From: Methylococcaceae bacterium UBA6146
Lineage (GTDB): Bacteria; Pseudomonadota; Gammaproteobacteria; Methylococcales; Methylomonadaceae
Reading direction: 5' to 3'
Length of the DNA: 64,000 nt
Assembly (NCBI GenBank): GCA_002422395.1
Contig: DIUY01000006.1
Location: 62,001-126,000, forward strand
Position 1 is the stretch's first letter, and the number at the start of each line of letters is the position of its first letter. The position numbers were made by a program, and so were the translations under genes. The notes beneath the pieces are model-generated. The model saw nothing but the letters and a program-made list of their open reading frames with translations. It did no database searches and was not told the DNA's origin. Shown piece after piece: positions 55,324 to 63,704 of the stretch.

Positions 55324-56544
55324 TTATTCACTCTGATCCAGATTAAATGCTGCATGCAAAGCCCTTACCGCAAGCTCCAGATATTTTTCGTCAACCACGA
55401 CAGAAATTTTAATCTCTGACGTTGAAATCATGCGGATATTAATGCCTTCAGCTGCCAGAGTTTTAAACATCGTGCTGGCTATACCGGCATGGGAGCGCAT
55501 ACCGACACCGACGATAGAGACTTTAACGATATTATCATCGCCGGTAACCGTCTTGGCGCCCAAATCAGCGCAGGTTTGCTCCAATAAACTTTTAGCGCGT
55601 TGGTAATCATTACGATGCACGGTAAAAGTAAAATCCGTGGTCTTATCGTCGGCGATATTCTGGATAATCATATCCACTTCAATATTGGCATCGGCGATGG
55701 GTTCTAAAATTTTAAACGCCACGCCCGGCAAATCCGGCACGCCGGTAATCGTCAGTTTTGCTTCGTCCCGATTAAAGGCGATTCCAGAAATTAAAGCACT
55801 TTCCATAGGTGATTCCTCGTAAGTAATGAGCGTGCCATTACCGGCTGTAAATGATGATAAAACGCGCAGCGCAACCTTATATTTGCCTGCAAATTCAACT
55901 GAACGGATTTGTAAAACTTTTGAGCCCAGGCTGGCCATTTCCAGCATCTCTTCAAAGGTGATACGGTCTAGGCGGCGGGCTTTCGGCTCGACGCGCGGGT
56001 CGGTGGTGTAAACGCCATCGACATCGGTAAAAATAAGGCATTCATCGGCTTTTAACGCCGCCGCCAGCGCCACCGCTGTAGTATCCGAGCCCCCGCGTCC
56101 CAGCGTAGTGATATTGCCATGTTCATCAACACCCTGAAAACCGGCCACCACCACAACTTTGCCCTGATTGAGATTGGCATGGATGCGTTCGTCATCTATC
56201 TTACGTATCCGTGCCTTGGTGTAGCTGCTGTCGGTCAGGATTTTCACCTGACTGCCGGTGTAAGAACAAGCATCGCAGCCTAGCTCATGTAACGCCATGC
56301 TTAACAATGCCACCGTCACCTGTTCGCCGGTCGAAATCAACACATCCATTTCCCGATCCGTGGGCTGCACCTGCATTTCTTTTGCCAAGCCAATCAGGCG
56401 GTTAGTTTCGCCGCTCATAGCCGACACCACTACAACAATCTGATCGCCCAAATCATGGGCTTTTTTTACTTTTTCAGCGACCGCCTTGATACGCTCAACC
56501 GTACCTACCGACGTGCCGCCGAATTTATAGACATAAAGTGCCAT
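55324..56544 (-). CDS. lysC: Aspartate kinase
   Basis: First enzyme of the aspartate family of amino acids. The 406-residue protein has KFGGTSVGTVERI at 7-19, the catalytic GRGGSDTTAVALA near 152, FTDVDGVYTTDPR and two ACT domains in tandem at the C-terminal end (about 265-406; VSIVGVGMRSHAGIASTMF), where lysine and threonine would act. It is of the single-function alpha type. No lysine riboswitch is visible in the 180 bp upstream. Confidence 0.96.
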   Translation of the reverse strand: MALYVYKFGGTSVGTVERIKAVAEKVKKAHDLGDQIVVVVSAMSGETNRLIGLAKEMQVQPTDREMDVLISTGEQVTVALLSMALHELGCDACSYTGSQVKILTDSSYTKARIRKIDDERIHANLNQGKVVVVAGFQGVDEHGNITTLGRGGSDTTAVALAAALKADECLIFTDVDGVYTTDPRVEPKARRLDRITFEEMLEMASLGSKVLQIRSVEFAGKYKVALRVLSSFTAGNGTLITYEESPMESALISGIAFNRDEAKLTITGVPDLPGVAFKILEPIADANIEVDMIIQNIADDKTTDFTFTVHRNDYQRAKSLLEQTCADLGAKTVTGDDNIVKVSIVGVGMRSHAGIASTMFKTLAAEGINIRMISTSEIKISVVVDEKYLELAVRALHAAFNLDQSE

Positions 56545-56666
56545 TTTCTAACCTGTGTTTGTTATTTCTTGCGAAGAAACCGAAGATTCTCTCTGAACCC
56601 GTTATGGTAAAAGGTTTTTGCGTTTTGTTAAACTTTTATGAAAAACAAGGCATTTTAAGCCATAAA

Positions 56667-56700
56667 AAAAGGGCTGCATTCTGATGAATGCAGCCCTTTT
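56667..56700 (-). terminator. Rho-independent terminator of rplM-rpsI
   Basis: A perfect 15-bp stem (AAAAGGGCTGCATTC with its complement) and a 4-nt loop lie 26 bp after the rpsI stop. On the minus strand a T7 run follows. lysC begins about 120 bp beyond, so this also insulates it. Confidence 0.92.
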
Positions 56701-56725
56701 GGCATCAATGCTATCAAATAATAGA

Positions 56726-57118
56726 TTAACGCTTTGAGTATTGCGGACGCTTTCTTGCCTTGTGCAAACCGACTTTCTTCCGTTCGACGATACGGGAGTC
56801 ACGTGTCACAAAGCCTGCTTTTCTTAGCGCAGGACGCAATGCTTCATCGTATTCCATTAATGCGCGGGTCAAGCCATGACGAATAGCACCAGCTTGGCCA
56901 GACGGGCCACCGCCTTTGACAATCACATTGATATCGAATGTGGATTCCATTTCAACGCATTCAAGCGGTTGACGGGAAACCATCTGATCAGTTTTCCGAC
57001 CAAAATACTCTTCAATGGTTTTTGTGTTAATCGTAATTTTTCCAGTGCCTTTAGTTGCATAAACACGGGCTACCGCGCTTTTACGACGACCGGTTCCATA
57101 ATACTGAGCTGCTGCCAT
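56726..57118 (-). CDS. rpsI: 30S ribosomal protein S9
   Basis: A 130-residue protein with the opening YYGTGRRKSAVARVY, GGGPSGQAGAIRHGL, and the basic C-terminus VGLHKARKRPQYSKR that reaches the decoding site. Cotranscribed with rplM, whose stop is 11 bp before it. Confidence 0.97.
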   Translation of the reverse strand: MAAAQYYGTGRRKSAVARVYATKGTGKITINTKTIEEYFGRKTDQMVSRQPLECVEMESTFDINVIVKGGGPSGQAGAIRHGLTRALMEYDEALRPALRKAGFVTRDSRIVERKKVGLHKARKRPQYSKR

Positions 57119-57129
57119 GGTCTACTCGC

Positions 57130-57558
57130 TTATAATTCTAAAACTTTTGGCTGTTGAGCCTGATGATCGTGTTCAGGGCCGGCATACACTTTCAATTTCT
57201 TGAACATTGCCCGTCCTAGTGGATTTTTGGGTAACATGCCTTTAACAGCGGTATTAAGAATACGGTCAGGGAACGTTTTTCTTAACTTTCCTAAGCTAAC
57301 GGTTTTTAAGTTACCAGTATACCCAGTGTGATGGTGATAAAGCTTATCTTTTTCTTTGTTACCAGTCACGCCGATTTTTTCCACGTTCACCACGATAATG
57401 TAATCGCCGGTATCAACGTGTGGGGTATATTCTGGTTTATGTTTACCGCGAAGACGACGTGCAATTTCAGAAGCAAGGCGGCCTAGCGTCTTGCCTTCTG
57501 CATCAACTACGTACCAATCACGCTTAACTTCTGCTGGTTTTGCACTAAATGTTTTCAT
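57130..57558 (-). CDS. rplM: 50S ribosomal protein L13
   Basis: A 142-residue large-subunit protein; MKTFSAKPAEVKRDWYVVDAEGKTLGR start, HTGYTGNLKTVSL and PKNPLGRAMFKKLKVYAGPEHDHQAQQP near the end are typical. First gene of the rplM-rpsI operon; a strong sigma-70 promoter lies 43-71 bp upstream. Confidence 0.97.
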   Translation of the reverse strand: MKTFSAKPAEVKRDWYVVDAEGKTLGRLASEIARRLRGKHKPEYTPHVDTGDYIIVVNVEKIGVTGNKEKDKLYHHHTGYTGNLKTVSLGKLRKTFPDRILNTAVKGMLPKNPLGRAMFKKLKVYAGPEHDHQAQQPKVLEL

Positions 57559-57600
57559 CGTTACTTAGTCTTTCTGTAAAGGCTCAATAAAAGAGCGAGA

Positions 57601-57629
57601 ATTCTACTAAAATTTATTATTTTTTTCAA
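57601..57629 (-). promoter_or_regulatory. Sigma-70 promoter of rplM-rpsI
   Basis: On the minus strand TTGAAA (57624-57629) and TAGAAT (57601-57606) are spaced by exactly 17 bp in AT-rich DNA, placing the transcript start about 35 nt before the rplM ATG. A good match for a ribosomal protein promoter. Confidence 0.75.
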
Positions 57630-57650
57630 CCTTTATTTATTCCCTTCAAC

Positions 57651-59015
57651 TCATAATTTAATATTTAATGCATGTAATTTACGGTAAAGGTGGGTCCGCT
57701 CGATGCCCACCGTTGCCGATAGTTTCGCCACGCTGCCACCTGAGCGTTCAAGATGATATTCCAAGTAGGCTTTTTCAAAATGATCGCGGGCATCTTTTAA
57801 CGGCAAGTTAAAAAAATCAGGTACGGCCGGTACATTAGGCGAGTCATTGCTGACCGTTCCCAGAGCCGATTTCACTTCATCCAATTCAATATCTTCACCG
57901 ACCCCTAAAATCATTAACCGTTGCACCAGGTTTTTTAATTCCCTCACATTGCCGCGCCAGCTGTAGTTACGCAAGAAATTCTGGGCAGACATAGAAAACC
58001 GGCGAAACGGAAGCTTATCTTGATTGACAAAATAATCGACATAAAAACCCAACAAGGCGGGCACGTCTTCACTGTGGTTTCTAAGCGGCTCAATAGTGAT
58101 CGCCACTTCATTTAGGACATAATACAAATCCTGCCTAAAACGCCCCGCCTTAACCTCGTCCTCAAGCGGGACGCGGGTTGAGGCAACAATACGGACATCA
58201 ACACGCACCGCCTCGCTACCCCCGACCCGCAAGAAGGAACGCGACTGTAAAGCGCTGAGCAAACGCAGCTGAGTTTCCTTGTCCATGCCCCCGATTTCAC
58301 CTAAAAACAATGTCCCCCTATTCGCCCGCTCCAACAATCCCTGATAGACTTTTCCGCCATACTCCTTACCAAAAAACTCTACGGCAGAATTTTCTGGCGA
58401 TATGCTGCCAACCGCAACATCAATGAATGGCCGGCCACGACGCGCACTATGACTGTGCAGGTACCGGGCATAAAGCTCTTTGCCAACCCCGGCCTCACCG
58501 ACCAAAAGAAGCCGTGCATCATGCTGGGCCAAACGCTTTAATTGGTCTTTAGTCCTGGCAACCGCCGCACTTTTGCCAACCGGTTCAATATCTGCGGCCA
58601 ACTGCTGCCTAAGCCCAGTGTTTTCCTTTTGTAAATTACCGGCCTCCAAAGCCCTTGCGACGATCAACAATAATTTTGCCATCGACAACGGTTTTTCGAG
58701 AAAATCATAAGCGCCTAGACGGGTCGCTTCAACGGCCGCCTCTACAGAACCGTGGCCTGACATCATAATCACAGGGCAAAGTGGGGCGTCTTCGGCGACC
58801 CATTCTTTTAAAAGCGTGATGCCATCGGTATCAGGCATCCAAATATCCAGCAGAACCAGGTCGGGGTCAGTTGCTTTTTTTAACTCCCTGGCACTGCCGG
58901 CGCTATCCGCCATAGTGACCTGATAACCTTCATCTTCAAGAATTTCGCTGACTAGGCGGCGAATATCGGGTTCATCATCAACAACCAATAGGCGGAAATT
59001 TTGTTCATTCATCAT
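57651..59015 (-). CDS. ntrX: NtrX-type response regulator with degenerate sigma-54 ATPase domain
   Basis: A 454-residue regulator. The receiver (about 5-125) has the acidic pocket and phospho-acceptor D57 (VLLDIWMPD), a switch Ser and K108. The AAA+ domain keeps Walker A (GEAGVGKE at 173-180) but the Walker B Asp is Gly (GTLFLGE, residue 239), the GAFTGA loop is replaced (KEYGGKVYQG) and the second Arg finger is Val (DLYYVLN). A Fis-type helix-turn-helix ends the protein (ERTHLYRKLHAL). It therefore probably acts as a DNA-binding regulator independent of sigma-54, as for NtrX of Neisseria and alphaproteobacteria. The kinase gene precedes it by 6 bp. Confidence 0.9.
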   Translation of the reverse strand: MMNEQNFRLLVVDDEPDIRRLVSEILEDEGYQVTMADSAGSARELKKATDPDLVLLDIWMPDTDGITLLKEWVAEDAPLCPVIMMSGHGSVEAAVEATRLGAYDFLEKPLSMAKLLLIVARALEAGNLQKENTGLRQQLAADIEPVGKSAAVARTKDQLKRLAQHDARLLLVGEAGVGKELYARYLHSHSARRGRPFIDVAVGSISPENSAVEFFGKEYGGKVYQGLLERANRGTLFLGEIGGMDKETQLRLLSALQSRSFLRVGGSEAVRVDVRIVASTRVPLEDEVKAGRFRQDLYYVLNEVAITIEPLRNHSEDVPALLGFYVDYFVNQDKLPFRRFSMSAQNFLRNYSWRGNVRELKNLVQRLMILGVGEDIELDEVKSALGTVSNDSPNVPAVPDFFNLPLKDARDHFEKAYLEYHLERSGGSVAKLSATVGIERTHLYRKLHALNIKL

Positions 59016-59021
59016 ATTTTT

Positions 59022-61181
59022 TTACAGTATGTTAAGCGTAGTGGCAGGAAATTGAAGGATGAAGCCAGCCCCAACCGTGCGGCTCGTATCGACCCAAATG
59101 GCCCCGCCATGTTCTTCAAGGATTTTTTTGACAATCGCCAACCCTAAACCAGTGCCTTTGGCCTTCGTCGTGACGTAGGGTTCAAAAACCTTCTCCATTT
59201 GCCCTTCTTTAATGCCGGGGCCATCATCATAAAAGGCAAGTTCGATAAAGTCTGTGCCGTTTTTTTGCACCTTATGCAAATTGATTTCGACAACCCCTTT
59301 GCCTTCTATGGCTTCCAATGCGTTTTTAATCAGGTTATGCAACACTTGGCGGATGCTGACCGGATCGCCGTTTATCATCAGCAAGCCACTTTCATAATGG
59401 GCGTTAAATTTAACGCCGGATTTTAATACATAAAGGGCCAAAACTTCCTGCACCAAGGCAGTCAAATCGATAGTTACCGTTTGTTTTTTTGAGGGTTTGG
59501 CATATTCTGAAAAATCATCGACCATTTCCTTCATCGCCTCAACCTGTTGCACGATAGTCGTCGTCGAGCGCCGCAAGATAGTCGCATCGGCCACATCGAG
59601 CTTATCAGCCAGTTTATGCTGTAGGCGCTCTGCCGACAATTGGATAGGTGTCAACGGGTTCTTAATTTCATGGGCCAGACGGCGGGCCACCTCGCCCCAC
59701 GCAGCGTTTTTTTGCGCTTGGATTAAATCTGTCACATCATCAAACACCACAACCGCCCCCACCCGACGGCCTTCTTGGGAAAACAGCGGGGTACCCCTGC
59801 ACAACAACTCCTGCCGCCCATTGTGGCCTAAAAAGGCAATGCGCCGCTCCCAAATATCATCGGCCTGCACCAGCAGGCGCTGGATAGATTTTAACGGTTC
59901 CGCCAACTCAGATGCCGCCTGGACAAGCTCCTGCAAGGTATGGCCGATGAACTGGTTGACGGCGATATGAAAGATGCGGTATGCGGCTTGGTTGGCTGTA
60001 CGGATCCGATAACCTGAATCAAAGCTAATGACGCCAGCGGTTAAATTGGCCAAAATAGTTTCCAAATAGGCCCGTTGGTTTTCCACCTCAAAGCTCGCCA
60101 TCCGGGTTTCATCCCGCGCACTGGCTATGCGCTGGGTCATCTCGTTGAACGATTCGACCAAAAAGCCTAAATCATCTTGGGCGATGACGGGCAATTGCTG
60201 GTCATAATGTCCGGAGGCGACTGCTTGGGTGCCTTTAACCAATGCTTTTACGGGGGCTATGATAGAGCGGATGCTGATGAACGCCACCCATATCGCAGCC
60301 AACAAACTCATCAACAACACCAATGTCAAGGCCAGCGAAAAACTTAGCTTCAACGAGTGGCGCAAAAAACCCATCTCCTGATAGCGCAAAAAGGCAAATT
60401 CCACCGAATCCGCCAAGTCCGCAATGCGTACCGGAACTGGATAAAGCGCCTGTAGGTATTCAGGCTCGCTTGCCTTAAGGGTGACGATAACCCGTATCAT
60501 CAAATCATTTTCACGGACCGGATCTAACGCGACGTAGTTGCTGTTCTGGCGCAGTTGCAACCAGATATTTTCGTCGGGCAAACTAGGTAAAATATCACCG
60601 GGGTTAATGCTGCTGGAGGCAATAATTTTGCCCGGGCGTGAGAATAGCGTCATTTCCGAAGCATCAGAAAGCCGACGCAGATTTTCCATTTCCAGCGTGA
60701 TCAAATTAGCTGACACTACATTTTCCAGCGTTACCGCCAATTGTTGGGTTTGTTTCAAATGCCAGCGCATCCGCTGATCCAGTGACGCTTGACTTAATTC
60801 CAGCGCATCTTCCATGGCGCGGTCTATCTCAACATTAAACCAACTATCAATGCCCTGATGCAAAAACTGCATGGAAAAATAGAAGACAATAGCCGCCGGA
60901 GCCAGCGCCAGCACAACAAACAGCGACACCATCCGCGTCGTTAGCAAAGACCCGGCCTCACGCTTTTTCAACTGCTTGGCCAGCGTGTAAATATTGGCCC
61001 CGACTAGCCATAACAGCACCACCGAGCCTGAGGCGTTAACCACCAGCAGCCAGAAATACATCTCCCCTAACTCTGACGATTCTTGCGTGGCCGAACTCAT
61101 TAACTGTAGCGACAGCAAAATTAGGCCAAACAAGGTCAGTACGGAAAGGTTGATCGGTAGCTTTATTTTTTCCAAGGCCAT
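59022..61181 (-). CDS. ntrY: NtrY-type sensor histidine kinase
   Basis: A 719-residue sensor kinase that presumably phosphorylates the NtrX-type regulator. Membrane helices near 10-30, 42-65 and 85-108 are followed by a periplasmic loop of about 170 residues, a helix near 280-305, HAMP, a PAS domain (about 370-480), the phospho-acceptor His in RRLAHEIKNPLTPIQLSAER and HATPase motifs NLIKNALEAIEGKG and GTGLGLAIVKKILEEHGG. The start at 61181 overlaps the DUF4390 gene; the frame also begins 3 codons earlier. NtrYX pairs are linked to respiratory and redox control elsewhere; the stimulus here is unknown. Confidence 0.93.
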   Translation of the reverse strand: MALEKIKLPINLSVLTLFGLILLSLQLMSSATQESSELGEMYFWLLVVNASGSVVLLWLVGANIYTLAKQLKKREAGSLLTTRMVSLFVVLALAPAAIVFYFSMQFLHQGIDSWFNVEIDRAMEDALELSQASLDQRMRWHLKQTQQLAVTLENVVSANLITLEMENLRRLSDASEMTLFSRPGKIIASSSINPGDILPSLPDENIWLQLRQNSNYVALDPVRENDLMIRVIVTLKASEPEYLQALYPVPVRIADLADSVEFAFLRYQEMGFLRHSLKLSFSLALTLVLLMSLLAAIWVAFISIRSIIAPVKALVKGTQAVASGHYDQQLPVIAQDDLGFLVESFNEMTQRIASARDETRMASFEVENQRAYLETILANLTAGVISFDSGYRIRTANQAAYRIFHIAVNQFIGHTLQELVQAASELAEPLKSIQRLLVQADDIWERRIAFLGHNGRQELLCRGTPLFSQEGRRVGAVVVFDDVTDLIQAQKNAAWGEVARRLAHEIKNPLTPIQLSAERLQHKLADKLDVADATILRRSTTTIVQQVEAMKEMVDDFSEYAKPSKKQTVTIDLTALVQEVLALYVLKSGVKFNAHYESGLLMINGDPVSIRQVLHNLIKNALEAIEGKGVVEINLHKVQKNGTDFIELAFYDDGPGIKEGQMEKVFEPYVTTKAKGTGLGLAIVKKILEEHGGAIWVDTSRTVGAGFILQFPATTLNIL

Positions 61182-61735
61182 ACAGTCCAATCACTTGACA
61201 GATACCATTGCCGATTAAGATAAGCAATCGTGCGCAATGGTAAAGGGAGGGCGCTACGGTCAAACTCCACTTTTAACTCGATCAGCAGTTGTTTTTCTTG
61301 GGCAAGCCCTGCATGGTCAGCCAAGTGGGCAACGCGTAAGTTTGACATTAAATCCAAGGCGGCGGGCAAGGTGGAAAAGTTATATATCCCCCCATTAACT
61401 TCGTCCCTGACACGGTACATATTCAGCAGTGCATGATATTGCAGGCGATAGCGCAGGGTTGTTTCCGCCAAGGTTTTTTGCCACAACATATGGCGGGGCC
61501 GGTGAATTTTAATGTGTATGTTCCAAAACAGCGGCACTCCGCTTTGCAGCGCTTCTTTAACTTGTTCACTGAGCTTATAGCTTATCTCGGCTGACAACAT
61601 ATAACCGTCATCGCGGGCATCCATTTGCGCGTTCTTGATGACAGCGGCAAAATCATCCGCGTTGACGCCAATGGCCGATAGCGACAGCAAAACACTTAGC
61701 CACAAACATAGCTTATAATTTACGGCAGTACGCAT
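61163..61735 (-). CDS. DUF4390 exported protein
   Basis: A 190-residue protein of the DUF4390 family. A signal-type N-terminus (LCLWLSVLLSLSAIGVNA, cleavage likely after NA) is followed by a beta-rich domain. The family lies directly upstream of NtrY-type kinases in many beta- and gammaproteobacteria, as here, where it overlaps ntrY by about 19 bp. A periplasmic role in signal input is possible but unproven. The ATG at 61735 is preferred to one at 61753 because it gives the signal peptide a basic start. Confidence 0.82.
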   Translation of the reverse strand: MRTAVNYKLCLWLSVLLSLSAIGVNADDFAAVIKNAQMDARDDGYMLSAEISYKLSEQVKEALQSGVPLFWNIHIKIHRPRHMLWQKTLAETTLRYRLQYHALLNMYRVRDEVNGGIYNFSTLPAALDLMSNLRVAHLADHAGLAQEKQLLIELKVEFDRSALPLPLRTIAYLNRQWYLSSDWTVWPWKK

Positions 61736-61913
61736 GGTAAGCAAATCCGTCACCCAGTGTTGCAGAGTGTGGTAAGCGGGCAGTTGCAGCCGGACAGATA
61801 AAGCTGCTGAAAAAAACGGTTTTTAAGATGACGATGGATATTTTTAGGGTGGCTATGAACGCCTAATTTAATGAAGCTGTTTAAAAAATAGCGGGTGGCC
61901 GTGCCAATACTGC

Positions 61914-61952
61914 GGAAGGGTGAAAATCACAAAAATAATATCCCACCCTTCC
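61914..61952. terminator. Hairpin after the ter genes
   Basis: GGAAGGGTG (61914-61922) and CACCCTTCC (61944-61952) pair over 9 bp with a 21-nt loop. It lies 45 bp after the TerB-like gene on the minus strand and could terminate the ter transcript. The gap from 61754 to 61996 holds no gene. Confidence 0.55.
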
Positions 61953-61996
61953 ATGCGCCCTATTTTAAACTATTTTTTAACGCACAAAACCTAACC

Positions 61997-62449
61997 TTAC
62001 AATTCAAATTCCGCCGGATTAAGCCCTAATTCCCTAGCGATTCTTGTTGCCACCGCTTTCTCGGAAATGTCAAAATTCCCGTCCGAAGCGGCAATCGCGA
62101 TAATCATACGGATCAACAAACGCGACGCTTCAATATTCGTCTTCATTTTACCTAACGCCTGATAAGCCTTAGCTTCGCCGATGTCCTTATCAAACTCAAG
62201 TTGGCCGACAAAATCCTGGAAGGCTTTGATGACGTCACTGGTGGTAAAAACCGACAGCGCTTCATGGCTCTCAATAAACTTGACCATTTTCTGTTTTTCT
62301 TCGGCACTGACACTGCCATCGGCCATGGCAACCAATGCTGAACCCGCCATTGCGGCATTAAGGAAATCTTTGTTTTTAAATTTTAACGCCTCAGTTTTCA
62401 ATTCATTGGCTTTAGTTTTTAGCTGATTAAGAAAATTATCGAAACTCAT
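61997..62449 (-). CDS. TerB-like (TerB/DjlA) protein
   Basis: A 150-residue all-helical protein: MSFDNFLNQLKTKANELK, an acidic helix bundle and motifs VALVAMADGSVSAEEKQKM and IAIAASDGNFDISEKAVATRI, the two metal-binding repeats of TerB. The ribosome site CGGAGAA precedes the ATG. It is the last gene of the visible ter cluster. TerB is thought to bind metal and link to the membrane TerC in stress response; tellurite resistance itself is not certain. Confidence 0.88.
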   Translation of the reverse strand: MSFDNFLNQLKTKANELKTEALKFKNKDFLNAAMAGSALVAMADGSVSAEEKQKMVKFIESHEALSVFTTSDVIKAFQDFVGQLEFDKDIGEAKAYQALGKMKTNIEASRLLIRMIIAIAASDGNFDISEKAVATRIARELGLNPAEFEL

Positions 62450-62484
62450 CGTGTTCTCCGTTGTTGATTGGGTTTGTGGTGTGG

Positions 62485-63675
62485 TTATTTACTGCCTTTA
62501 ACATAATTTAAGCCCCAGCCATACGCCTGGTCCAATTGTTGATGACCGGCAAAATAATCGACCAGTTTAGTGATGCGCAGCTGGTTATTGATATTTTCCA
62601 GCATCGCAATGGCGCACATAAACTGGTCATTACGGTGGCTATCAAGCCGGACTTCAATCGCGGGTTGGTTGTTGCTTTTGATTGTGATCACCGCATCGAC
62701 ATGCGACCAGTTAGGCACGCCTTCATAGATAAACGTAAAAACTAAAATGCGCCGGAATTCTTGCCACCGGTCGCCATTAATGCGTAAAGTTTCGCCGCCT
62801 ACCGACTGCCCGCTACGGTCATCTTGATCAAGCTCAATGAACGGAAACTGGTGCAATGAGCCAAAATGTCCGCCTAAAGCCTGGACGCCACCAATAGTCC
62901 CGTCATTTAACTCCCAAAGACAGGCCAGATCGAGGTCGATGCCGGTTGAAGACCTTAAAAACCCCAATGATTTCACGGGGGTGGCATTCCAGTTCAGGTT
63001 CACTGAGATTTCCCCTAACCCGCCGGGCTGCTTTTCCAGCGAGATGGATTGCCCTTTTTTTTCTAGCGTGACTTTATTGAGGTTAGTTTTAGTGGCCGTC
63101 GGCGCGATTGGTGGCTGGTTATCCGTCCCGTCAGCTTCGCCTTCGCCAACATCCACGCCATAAAATTCTGCCAAGGGTTGCAAGCCACCAATAAAGCCTT
63201 GGCCGACGGCGCGAAATTTCCATTTATCCTGGTGGCGGTAAAGTTCGGCGACAATCAGCGCCGTTTCTTTGTTCGCTGCCGTATTTAATGAAAAACAAGC
63301 CAGCTCAAACCCCGTCAGAAAATCTTTAACCAGTACCGTGGCTGTCTTCAGCAGGCTGAAACTTTGCCCTTTCGATAACCCATCCGAAATGGTGAGGGTC
63401 AAGGCGATTTTTTGAACGCGTGGCGTACAGCGGTCAAGGTGAAAAGTGAACCGGCTTTGGGCAATATCCAATTCAACCCCCTGATCGGCCCGTATTGGCT
63501 GATTGAAGAAAATAAAATCCTCATCCCCGGCAACTTTGCCTGCCGCATCCAATAAAAATGCACTGACATCGACCGTCAAACCTGGCGGCGATACCCCATG
63601 GCTTACTGAAACATGCAGCGTTGTAGTCGAAAGCGGGCAATTTTGGCCAGCAACTAAATCAAGTCTATTATTCAC
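62485..63675 (-). CDS. TerA-like tellurium resistance protein
   Basis: A 396-residue protein built from a TerD domain (about 1-180; VDVSAFLLDAAGKVAGDEDFIFFNQP, FTFHLDRCTP) and a C-terminal TerA/TerF-like half (about 205-396; GIDLDLACLWEL, GLNYVKGSK end). TerD domains bind calcium through acidic residues. The start is a GTG at 63675 with a GGGGGAG site. The linker at about 180-200 is short and acidic. It lies 29 bp after the citrate-lyase-like gene. Homologue to TerA of plasmid ter operons in layout. Confidence 0.88.
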   Translation of the reverse strand: MNNRLDLVAGQNCPLSTTTLHVSVSHGVSPPGLTVDVSAFLLDAAGKVAGDEDFIFFNQPIRADQGVELDIAQSRFTFHLDRCTPRVQKIALTLTISDGLSKGQSFSLLKTATVLVKDFLTGFELACFSLNTAANKETALIVAELYRHQDKWKFRAVGQGFIGGLQPLAEFYGVDVGEGEADGTDNQPPIAPTATKTNLNKVTLEKKGQSISLEKQPGGLGEISVNLNWNATPVKSLGFLRSSTGIDLDLACLWELNDGTIGGVQALGGHFGSLHQFPFIELDQDDRSGQSVGGETLRINGDRWQEFRRILVFTFIYEGVPNWSHVDAVITIKSNNQPAIEVRLDSHRNDQFMCAIAMLENINNQLRITKLVDYFAGHQQLDQAYGWGLNYVKGSK

Positions 63676-63704
63676 TCTCCCCCCTTTTTTGTTTTGTCAA
63701 ACAA

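Noticed and set aside
56545..56666. Lysine riboswitch before lysC
   Set aside because: The gap is too short and shows none of the conserved stems.
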